Assembly: GCA_002104535.1 (NCBI GenBank)
Contig: NBOG01000001.1
Span: 466,867 to 530,866 of the forward strand
Reading direction: 5' to 3'
DNA: 64,000 bases
From: Cognaticolwellia sediminilitoris
GTDB taxonomy: Bacteria > Pseudomonadota > Gammaproteobacteria > Enterobacterales > Alteromonadaceae
The position numbers were made by a program, and so were the translations under genes. Below are positions 45,601-53,208 of this stretch, piece by piece (positions within the stretch are counted from its first letter, which is position 1; the number at the start of each line of letters is the position of its first letter). Below the pieces are notes generated by a model. That model ran no database searches and was not told the origin of the DNA. It saw only the letters and a list, made by a program, of their open reading frames with translations.

Positions 45601-46026
45601 ATGAGTTCAACAAATAGTACAGCGCAAGTTTTTGAAGATTTTCAAATTAACGTCAAACTAAAAATTTCGGCGCTTTGGATAGCGGTTATGTTTTGTTATG
45701 TCTATGGAGACTATATACAGATTTATGTACCTGGAATATTAGCAAAAGCGATGGAAGTTAAGGCGACAACTGAAACACAATTTCAGTTTTTTGCCGTGGC
45801 TGTATTGATGGCAATACCCAGTGTGATGATATTTTTTACCTTAGTGGTTAAGCCTAAAATCAATCGTTGGCTGAATATAATACTGAGCACGCTTTATATC
45901 ATTATGCTTATTGCAACTAATTTGACAGAAACTTGGGTGTTTTACCTATTTTTAACCGCAATAGAGGTTTTAATTTCAGTGGCAATTGTTTGGTATGCAT
46001 GGAACTGGCCGACAATTGAAGCTTAA
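45601..46026 (+). CDS. DUF6326 family membrane protein, copy 1
   Basis: A 141-residue protein with four predicted membrane segments, starting MSSTNSTAQVFEDFQ and containing the family pattern KLKISALWIAVMFCYVYGD. GGAG lies 6 nt before ATG 45601. An upstream in-frame ATG at 45589 overlaps that site, and the paralog shows that 45601 is the true start. Function unknown. Tandem paralog of 46235-46660. Confidence 0.82.
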   Translation: MSSTNSTAQVFEDFQINVKLKISALWIAVMFCYVYGDYIQIYVPGILAKAMEVKATTETQFQFFAVAVLMAIPSVMIFFTLVVKPKINRWLNIILSTLYIIMLIATNLTETWVFYLFLTAIEVLISVAIVWYAWNWPTIEA

Positions 46027-46234
46027 ACTGTCCGCGATTTTAGTCTCAGACGACATAAGTCTTTATAAAGCATATTATTTTTTCAATCACCGACACCTAG
46101 CATTAACGAAGTGAGCGAGTCTGTCATTGACCAAGGGGTAATACAAAAATGAGTATTACCCTTCACTTATATTTTTAACTTTTACCTTTGGCCTGTTTGG
46201 ACGTGCCATAACGTATCGAGAAATGGAGTGTTAA

Positions 46235-46660
46235 ATGAATGTGATAAAAAGTACATCGCAAGTTTTTAAAGGTTTTCAAATTAACGTCAAACTAAAAATT
46301 TCGGCGCTTTGGATAGCGATTATGTTTAGTTATGTCTATGGCGACTATATCGAGATTTATGTTCCCGGTGTAATAGCGAATGCGATGACAGTTAAATCAA
46401 GTATTAAAACTCAGCTGGAGTTTTTTGCCGTGGCTTTATTGATGGCAATGCCCAGTGTAATGATATTTTTTACCTTAGTGGTTAAGCCTAAAATCAATCG
46501 TTGGCTGAATATAATATTAGCTGCGTTTTATATCGTTTTACTCATTGCTGTAAATACTGAAGCAGGTTGGTGGTTTTACCTATTTTTAACCGCAATAGAG
46601 GTTTTAATTTCAGTAGCGATTGTTTGCTACGCATGGAAATGGCCGACACTTAAAGCTTGA
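46235..46660 (+). CDS. DUF6326 family membrane protein, copy 2
   Basis: A 141-residue paralog of the preceding gene, starting MNVIKSTSQVFKGFQINVK. The two proteins are nearly identical in the first membrane segment and in VVKPKINRWLNIIL, with changes concentrated in loops (residues 45-60) and around residue 110. GGAG precedes the ATG by 7 nt. Its stop runs directly into a siderophore-interacting protein gene fragment. Confidence 0.82.
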   Translation: MNVIKSTSQVFKGFQINVKLKISALWIAIMFSYVYGDYIEIYVPGVIANAMTVKSSIKTQLEFFAVALLMAMPSVMIFFTLVVKPKINRWLNIILAAFYIVLLIAVNTEAGWWFYLFLTAIEVLISVAIVCYAWKWPTLKA

Positions 46661-46700
46661 GCAACCACCGAATTATAACACTACTAATAGGTCAAGCTAT

Positions 46701-46862
46701 CACAGCGAATTCGATGCCATGCGCGAATTACGCCATTACTTTCAAAATGACAAACAAGTTCCTCGTGAGCTTATTTACATTAGTAGTTATTGGAAAAGCG
46801 GTGTATCAGAGGATGGTCATAAAGCGTTTAAGCAACAAGATGCTCAACAAAGTAGTAAATAA
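46701..46862 (+). pseudogene. C-terminal fragment of a siderophore-interacting protein gene
   Basis: Open frame of 53 codons ending TAA at 46862. It reads HSEFDAMRELRHYF, then ELIYISSYWKSGVSEDGH and KAFKQQDAQQ. This is the conserved end of the siderophore-interacting FAD-binding family (ViuB-like), which normally has 'LRxYF...YISSYWxxGxxEDxHK'. The first 200 or so residues are missing. It abuts the second DUF6326 copy, so the duplication or a deletion probably removed the rest. A 84-codon frame over the same stretch in another phase is ignored. Confidence 0.75.
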
Positions 46863-47660
46863 CGTTTTTTATGCACACAACACAAGCTTCAAGAAAGTAG
46901 TAATTGAATAAATAAATGTCCTACTTAATCGATAACTTTAAAGATATCTGAATGTATTGGTCGCTGCGAATTACATTAAGAATTGTTTGAATTTTGCATC
47001 AAAATACACTATCGATAAGGTGTGTAATTCATAGCCATCCTTTCTATACTTGCATAAATTTACCCTGAAAATATCCCCTTCATCGTACCCTTTAGTTATT
47101 AAAACCATGAAATAGAGGTTTTACACTGAGGCACTCGCCCCCCATAACGAAATACTGCTAACCGTCACTTATGCCAAATTGTTGACCTTAATATCATAGT
47201 CTTTTTTACAATATTGAGTTTGCTGTAATGAGGTTCGCAGGCATTATTCCTTGAGCGTGACTAGCCTTAATGTAAATTATTTATTCAGTCCACATCATAA
47301 AAAATATGATTATCAACCCTTAAGATTTCTATCAATATGTGCTCTTATGACTTCTTGTAAAAAACTTAAACACTCATTTAGCTGTTTTATAAAAAGCGAT
47401 AGCGTTTTTTTTGTTGAGTTGTAAATCATATCCCATAGATAGTTTTCTAAAATATAAACTTCTTATTTTGATCATAACGATTTGATTAGATAATTTTTTA
47501 TTCATTATAAATTTTCAATACCCACAAAAACTAGCAAATAGTCATTTAAACAAAACAATTTGCTCGATACACAGCTCAATTTGAGCACTTATGTGACTAT
47601 TTATTAATTCATTACCTCAATATAATTTCTCTCAATTATTTATAACATGAGATATTTGAA
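46863..47660. other. Intergenic, 798 nt, nothing recognised
   Basis: AT-rich region between the gene fragment and the ornithine cyclodeaminase-like gene. It contains many short frames without ribosome binding sites, and no hairpin with a T-run, tRNA-like or repeat structure. The last 200 nt should contain the promoter of the downstream operon. Confidence 0.5.
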
Positions 47661-48707
47661 ATGACTTTATTCCTAGATGTTAATAACGTTGGCGCTTTAA
47701 TTAGAAAAATTGGCAATACGGCCTTTATGGAAGGTTTACTCCATTATATGGAGAGCGACTTTACTCGATGGTCTGATTTTGATAAATCGGCAAGAACTGC
47801 CGCTCATAGCAAAGATGGAGTTATTGAGCTTATGCCAGTTGCTGATGATTTAAATTATAGTTTTAAATATGTTAACGGCCATCCTAAAAACCCACATTTA
47901 GGATTATCAACAGTGATGGCTTTTGGTGCCCTGTCAGATGTTGAAACAGGTTACCCTAAACTTTTTTCTGAATTAACTTTATCAACCGCATTTCGTACTG
48001 CTGTCGCCTCTATAATGGCTGCCAAAGTCCTAGTAAAACGGGATCCTAGCACCATGGGTGTGATTGGCTGTGGGGCTCAATGCGAATTTCAAGCTATCGC
48101 TTTTCATACATTATTAGGAGTAAATGAAATCAGACTATTTGATATTGACCCTAGCGCCGTAACAAAGGTTATAAAAAACTTGAAAAAGTATCCAAACCTT
48201 AGAGTTATCCAAAGCCCATCAGCGAAAGTATGTGTTGCTGGTGCAGATATTGTTACCACCATAACGGCAGACAAAACCAACGCCACAATTTTAACACCAG
48301 ACATGGTAGAAGCTGGTATGCATATCAACGGTGTTGGCGGAGATTGCCCTGGTAAAACTGAAATACATTCAGAAATATTAAAGTCTGGAAAAATATTTGT
48401 TGAGCACGAACCACAAACTCGAATAGAAGGAGATATCCAACAATTATCAGCGTCTCACCCTGTTCATAAAGTTTGGCAGGTAATTGCAGGTAAAGAAATA
48501 GGCAGAGACTCGCAAGAACAAATAACAATTTTTGATTCCGTTGGATTTGCTTTAGAAGATTTTTCAGTTTTACGCTATTTATATGATTTAGCGGTTAAAT
48601 TCAACATTGGGGAAACAGTTGAATTAGTACCATCCCTGGAGAACCCAAAAGACTTGTTTAGCCGCACACTTCAGTACTCTGATGTGGGGAACTTGGATGC
48701 ATTATAA
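47661..48707 (+). CDS. Ornithine cyclodeaminase / mu-crystallin family protein
   Basis: A 348-residue NAD(P)-dependent enzyme. The dinucleotide-binding motif GVIGCGAQCEFQA lies near residues 133-145, preceded by FRTAVASIMAAK and followed by ADIVTTITADK and GMHINGVGGDCPGK. True ornithine cyclodeaminase turns ornithine into proline and ammonia; relatives include alanine and imino-acid dehydrogenases. Given an arginase-family gene and argR nearby, ornithine is a sensible substrate but not proven. First gene of an apparent three-gene operon with the antiporter and amidohydrolase genes. Confidence 0.87.
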   Translation: MTLFLDVNNVGALIRKIGNTAFMEGLLHYMESDFTRWSDFDKSARTAAHSKDGVIELMPVADDLNYSFKYVNGHPKNPHLGLSTVMAFGALSDVETGYPKLFSELTLSTAFRTAVASIMAAKVLVKRDPSTMGVIGCGAQCEFQAIAFHTLLGVNEIRLFDIDPSAVTKVIKNLKKYPNLRVIQSPSAKVCVAGADIVTTITADKTNATILTPDMVEAGMHINGVGGDCPGKTEIHSEILKSGKIFVEHEPQTRIEGDIQQLSASHPVHKVWQVIAGKEIGRDSQEQITIFDSVGFALEDFSVLRYLYDLAVKFNIGETVELVPSLENPKDLFSRTLQYSDVGNLDAL

Positions 48708-48798
48708 ATTAGATAGCTAGTGTCGAATATAGCACTTTTGAAACTAATTTTAATAGTTTGTAGTAAATACGAATAAATGACAGCGTTAAGGGTAAATA

Positions 48799-50307
48799 AT
48801 GGCAACAAATATCAGTAAAATAAAATCAATGACTAATGAACCAAGCATTTTCGAATCGCTTATTCCCATTGCATTTTTAGTATTAATGTTATCCGCTGGC
48901 GTTATTTATTTTGGCGACAACTCCTCTTATGGACCAAACCAAATAGCCCTTTTACTCAGTGCAGGAATAGCCATAATTATTGGCTTTAAGAAAGGGCATC
49001 GTTGGGAGCAGATGGAACAGGCTATTATCAAAGGGATTTCCTTATCACTTGGTGCAGTTTTAATTTTACTCGCAGTAGGTTCTCTTATTGGTACTTGGTT
49101 GTTGTCGGGTACTGTACCTACACTTATATACTACGGTCTGCAAATTTTAAGTCCGCAATGGTTCTATCCAGCGTCTTGCATTATTTGTGGCATAGTAGCG
49201 ATGAGCATCGGTAGTTCATGGACAACCGCTGCAACGATTGGTGTTGCTTTAATAGGTATAGCTCAAGGTTTAGATTTATCTATAGAAATCACTGCGGGGG
49301 CAATAATATCAGGTGCTTATTTCGGTGATAAAATATCTCCTCTTTCTGAAACCACAAATTTAGCACCCGCTATTGCCGGAAGTGAATTGTTTTCGCATAT
49401 ACGTTATATGTTATGGACAACCATTCCTTCAATCAGCATCACTATAGTTATATTCACTATAATTGGTTTTAACGAGCAATCGACCAACGCTATTTCATCT
49501 ATTGATATTTTAGTAAACCAGCTTGATAAACACTTCAATATTACTTTGTTTAATCTTGTGCCTCTTATCATTTTAATTGGTTTAGCACTGAAAAAATGTC
49601 CTGCTTTTATTGCAGTTTCACTGGGGGCAATTATTGGTGGTATTTGGGCCGTAATTTTTCAATCAGAACTTATCATTTCACTATCCACTGAAACAAGTGA
49701 TATATTTTCAGCAAATTTAATCGTAGTTTGGTCTGCACTTTTTGATGGTTTTACTATCAAAACAGGTAATTTAGAATTAGATGATCTACTCAGCGGAGGC
49801 GGAATGTCTAGCATGCTGAACACTGTATGGTTGATTATGTGTGCATTAACTTTTGGCGCTATTATTGAACACCTCGGCATGCTTAAGAAAATAGTTGACC
49901 TTATACTAAAATCTGCTAAATCAACAGGCGACCTGATTATGAGTACAGTTTTCACCTGCATAGGGACAAACTTAATCACGGCTGATCAATATATTGCTAT
50001 TGTTATGCCAGGAAGAATGTATAAAGATGAATATAAAAAGCAAGGACTGGATCCATTAGTGCTTAGCCGCACCCTTGAAGATTCAGGTACAATTACATCC
50101 CCTTTAATACCATGGAATACCTGTGGCGCTTATATGTACAGCGTTTTAATGGTCAATCCTTTTGATTACATCTTTTATTGCTTTTTCAATTTAATAAACC
50201 CTGTACTTGCTGTAGTTTACGGTTATCTAGGTTTCAAAATAAAAACTATCTCTGTTAAAACCTATAAAAATTTTATACAAAAGAGCGAGCAAGTAGAGAC
50301 CATTTAA
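48799..50307 (+). CDS. Na+/H+ antiporter, NhaC family
   Basis: A 502-residue membrane protein with about 12 hydrophobic segments. It carries the NhaC-type signatures SLSLGAVLILLAVGSLIGTW near residue 80 and GAIISGAYFGDKISPLSETT around 175-195, with the paired charged residues in the membrane. Some members exchange amino acids or organic acids for protons. AAGGG precedes the ATG by 8 nt. Second gene of the operon, 91 nt after the cyclodeaminase gene. Confidence 0.87.
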   Translation: MATNISKIKSMTNEPSIFESLIPIAFLVLMLSAGVIYFGDNSSYGPNQIALLLSAGIAIIIGFKKGHRWEQMEQAIIKGISLSLGAVLILLAVGSLIGTWLLSGTVPTLIYYGLQILSPQWFYPASCIICGIVAMSIGSSWTTAATIGVALIGIAQGLDLSIEITAGAIISGAYFGDKISPLSETTNLAPAIAGSELFSHIRYMLWTTIPSISITIVIFTIIGFNEQSTNAISSIDILVNQLDKHFNITLFNLVPLIILIGLALKKCPAFIAVSLGAIIGGIWAVIFQSELIISLSTETSDIFSANLIVVWSALFDGFTIKTGNLELDDLLSGGGMSSMLNTVWLIMCALTFGAIIEHLGMLKKIVDLILKSAKSTGDLIMSTVFTCIGTNLITADQYIAIVMPGRMYKDEYKKQGLDPLVLSRTLEDSGTITSPLIPWNTCGAYMYSVLMVNPFDYIFYCFFNLINPVLAVVYGYLGFKIKTISVKTYKNFIQKSEQVETI

Positions 50308-50351
50308 TATTACCTTACCCACTTAGCGTCACATAATTAGGATATACAATA

Positions 50352-52022
50352 ATGAAAATTAAAATTATAAATCAGTTATTACTCTGCACGGTTTATCTAT
50401 TCTCTCACATCGGCTTTGCTAAAGAGTTTGCTGACGTTATTTATAGTAATGCTTCTGTATGGACTGGTAATTCATCACATCCCAATGCCTCTGCAGTTGC
50501 TATTAAAGGTAACGATATAATGGCGGTTAGTTCTTCAAATAATTTAGTAAGCCTTACCGGACCTAACACACATTTAGTCGACCTCAATGGCCGTTTTATT
50601 ATGCCTGGCTTTATCGATAATCATGTTCACTTTTTCGAAGGCGGCTTTGCTTTAGCTAGTGTTGATTTACGTAGCGCTAATTCACCCGAAGAGTTTTCAA
50701 AACGCATCGCGAACTATGCTAAAAAAAATCAAGAAGGACGTTGGATACTGAATGGAAACTGGGATCATGAAAACTGGGGAGGGGTGCTACCAAATAAAAA
50801 ATGGATTGATGACTCTACCCAAGGTAAACCTGTCTTTGTCATTCGCATAGATGGCCATATGGCATTAGCTAATTCTGCGGCCCTTGCCCTTGCAGGAATA
50901 ACTAAACATACTAAATCCCCTAATGGTGGCACAATCGTACATGATGAACATGGCGAACTTACCGGCATTCTAAAAGGTAATGCTTTAAATCTAATCCTTT
51001 CTATTGTGCCACCACCATCAGATGAAGAAGTATTAGAGTCATTTAAGCTTGCACAAGAACGTGCCTTAAGTGTTGGCTTAACCAAAGTTTTCGCCATGAC
51101 AGCTAACGAAACAGAAACCACAATGTTAGCGAATTTTCGTTTAGCACAAGTAAAAGGCAAAATGAAAATTAGGGCCTATGTTTATACGCCAATTGAACAT
51201 TGGCAAACATTAGAGGCTTTAGTGCAAAAAGAAGGTAAAGGCGATAATCAGCTTGGTTGGGGTGGTGTAAAAGGCTTTGTTGATGGTTCTTTAGGTGCCG
51301 CTACTGCATGGTTTTATAAACCTTACCTTAATAACCCTAACATTAATGGTGCTCCTCTAACGGAACCTAATGAGTTAAAGGAAATGATATCAGGCGCTGC
51401 TGATGCAAATTTAAGATTGGCAATTCACGCCATTGGCGATAAAGCAATTGATAATTTAATTACCGATTACCAAGACATTAGTGATGATATTACCCATTTA
51501 CGTTTACGTATTGAGCACTTTCAGCATCCAAATAAAACCGCCATCAATAAAATAAGTAAAAATAAAATTATCGCCTCCGCCCAACCATATCACGCAATCG
51601 ATGATGGCCGCTGGGCTGAAGAAAGTATTGGAGCTAAAAGGATAGAAACAACTTACGCGTTCAGAAGTATTATTGATAGCGGTGCTATTTTAACTTTTGG
51701 TTCTGATTGGCCTGTTGCCCCACTATCACCGTTAGAAGGTGTATATGCTGCTGTAACACGCCGTACAAAAGACGATAAAAACCCTAATGGTTGGTTACCT
51801 GAACAAAAAATTTCGGTTGAAGAAGCACTTACCGCATATACATCTGCAAATGCTTACGCTGGATTTGAAGAAGATAGAGTAGGAACACTTCAAAAAGGAA
51901 AACGCGCTGACCTTGTTATTTTATCTGCTGACCCCCGTAAAGTTGCGCCTGAAGAAATCAGAAATATTAAGGTATTAACTACCATTATTGATGGCGAAGT
52001 AGTATATCAATCAGCTAATTAA
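50352..52022 (+). CDS. Secreted amidohydrolase, YtcJ type
   Basis: A 556-residue metal-dependent hydrolase with an N-terminal signal peptide (1-23, ...FSHIGFAKE). It has the amidohydrolase-3 layout: first metal site DNHVHFFEGG, central GGVKGFVDGSLGAATAWF, RLAIHAIGDKAID, RIEHFQHP, and late TFGSDWPVAPLSP with the catalytic Asp, then KGKRADLVILSADP. Family members cleave amide or ester bonds in varied small molecules. Export suggests it acts on periplasmic substrate before uptake. Third gene of the operon, 44 nt after the antiporter. Confidence 0.88.
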   Translation: MKIKIINQLLLCTVYLFSHIGFAKEFADVIYSNASVWTGNSSHPNASAVAIKGNDIMAVSSSNNLVSLTGPNTHLVDLNGRFIMPGFIDNHVHFFEGGFALASVDLRSANSPEEFSKRIANYAKKNQEGRWILNGNWDHENWGGVLPNKKWIDDSTQGKPVFVIRIDGHMALANSAALALAGITKHTKSPNGGTIVHDEHGELTGILKGNALNLILSIVPPPSDEEVLESFKLAQERALSVGLTKVFAMTANETETTMLANFRLAQVKGKMKIRAYVYTPIEHWQTLEALVQKEGKGDNQLGWGGVKGFVDGSLGAATAWFYKPYLNNPNINGAPLTEPNELKEMISGAADANLRLAIHAIGDKAIDNLITDYQDISDDITHLRLRIEHFQHPNKTAINKISKNKIIASAQPYHAIDDGRWAEESIGAKRIETTYAFRSIIDSGAILTFGSDWPVAPLSPLEGVYAAVTRRTKDDKNPNGWLPEQKISVEEALTAYTSANAYAGFEEDRVGTLQKGKRADLVILSADPRKVAPEEIRNIKVLTTIIDGEVVYQSAN

Positions 52023-52039
52023 TTAAGGTTTATAATAAT

Positions 52040-52081
52040 AAAAAATAGGCTGCAAAATCCTGTTCTTGTGACCTATTTTTT
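52040..52081 (+). terminator. Probable terminator after the amidohydrolase
   Basis: AAAAAATAGG and CCTATTTTTT form a 10-bp stem with a 22-nt loop ending in a T-run, 18 nt after the stop. The AT-rich stem is weak. Confidence 0.55.
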
Positions 52082-52568
52082 AACCAATCCAACATAGATA
52101 GATAGATAGATGTTTAAAGCATCATATATCCGTGAGTGTCTGGTCAAAAGTACATTCTATTAATTTGTGTCTAATTTATAATTCTTTTAGTTTAAATTCA
52201 GAGTAATTTATGGCAGGTAGAAGGTTTGAGTATTGGAAGCACTTTGCTGATAAGAAAAACTTGAAATATATAAGCAAATAACAAGGATACACCGTCTCAT
52301 TATATGCTGCGATTCAATGAGCCAGAATTCAGTACTATTTTGATACCAATGAGATAATGCTTAGGGTTATTTATCTTTCACATCGGCAAGTCAAACAACT
52401 GAACATGCAGATACTCATACACTATATCTTCAAAAAATAGCTTTTAGCTTCAAACATATCTCATCAGTAGCATTAATCGGACCAGTAATCTCGTCGTTTT
52501 TTGGCGAAAGAAATAAATTACATGACATTACTGTTTACGAATAAAATTCAGAAAAAGGTCAACAGCCT
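52082..52568. other. Intergenic, possible coding remnant
   Basis: Begins with a GATA tandem run near 52097-52112. An open plus-strand frame of 59 codons (52365-52544) reads ALIGPVISSFFGERNKLHD near its end, which looks protein-like, but it has no start codon or ribosome binding site. It is probably the 3' end of a lost gene. A 23-codon frame at 52210 has no support. Confidence 0.35.
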
Positions 52569-52733
52569 TTAGTTATAGCCAAGCACAAAACTATAATTCA
52601 GTGAGTCTGGCTCACACAAAAGAGACTCATTTTCTTTCGTCACTTTAGGTAAAATAATATCATCTGAGTTATCAATTTTTTGATAGTGTTCATTTTCTAC
52701 AGCTGTATCTTGGCAATCTTTTTTAGTTTTCAT
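52569..52733 (-). CDS. Small protein with C-terminal FVLGYN, near second TonB receptor
   Basis: A 54-residue protein from ATG 52733 (MKTKKDCQDTAVENEHY), ending CEPDSLNYSFVLGYN. AGG lies 7 nt before this ATG. An upstream in-frame ATG at 52775 would add 14 residues without a ribosome binding site. It is acidic and hydrophilic until the last ten residues. Its last residues (DS, then FVLGYN-stop) match the 58-residue protein upstream of argR, and both have a Cys some 8 to 20 residues before the tail. It lies downstream of the second TonB receptor gene on the same strand, separated by 475 nt and a hairpin. Confidence 0.6.
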   Translation of the reverse strand: MKTKKDCQDTAVENEHYQKIDNSDDIILPKVTKENESLLCEPDSLNYSFVLGYN

Positions 52734-53033
52734 ATTATGGCCTGTTTTAACAAGTAATCTATACTTTTTCTTCATATTTTAAGTAAATTTAGAGTCAGTA
52801 CTTTTTAAGACAATCAAAAATTAATTTAACTTTTTTTACTCACTGATAACGATAAAATGTTTCCTTAGATTCAATTTTTTGAATTTAGACTTCTATATCT
52901 GCCGGGTAATTTGTCACTCTAAGGCTAACTTGTTGCTAGTCTATATCAGTGTATTTTCATACCCTTATGACTATTATTATTAACTCCAATAATATTAAGC
53001 TCTATTATTGTAATAAAAAATCCCTTTTTTATA

Positions 53034-53065
53034 GGTTGTTCGGTAACGATTGTTATCGAACAACC
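53034..53065. terminator. Long hairpin downstream of the second TonB receptor
   Basis: GGTTGTTCGGTAAC and GTTATCGAACAACC form a 14-bp stem with one mismatch and a GATT loop. It lies about 145 nt after the receptor's stop. The Ts that follow on the minus strand are interrupted, so it may be a weak terminator or mRNA-stabilising hairpin. The remainder of 52776-53208 shows no gene. Confidence 0.55.
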
Positions 53066-53208
53066 AACAAAAAATATATATAAAAAAAGCTACATGCTGT
53101 AAGGATTAGAAAGTATTTACCCAACACTATTATTAAATAGCATAGTCACTTGATTAACTTGTGAATCACCATAAACATAGTGTTTAAACTCATTTATCCA
53201 AAAAACCT

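Larger units (their letters stand above)
45395..46660 (+). repeat. Tandem duplication of about 634 bp with its promoter region
   Basis: Two units start at GTCCGCG (45395 and 46030). Each holds upstream sequence with GACGACATAAG followed by one DUF6326 gene. The stops of the two genes are 634 nt apart and so are the matching starts (45601 and 46235). Upstream parts have diverged more than the coding parts. Confidence 0.85.

Noticed and set aside
46620-46911. Two overlapping frames after the second DUF6326 gene as intact genes
   Set aside because: One is the siderophore-interacting protein fragment with a chance N-terminal extension; the other is out of phase with it and matches nothing.
52097-52112. 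GATA tandem run as a phase-variation tract
   Set aside because: It is not inside or directly upstream of a gene, so slippage would have no evident effect.
52210-52281. 23-codon frame starting MAGRRFEYWKHF
   Set aside because: No ribosome binding site, very short, no conserved features.
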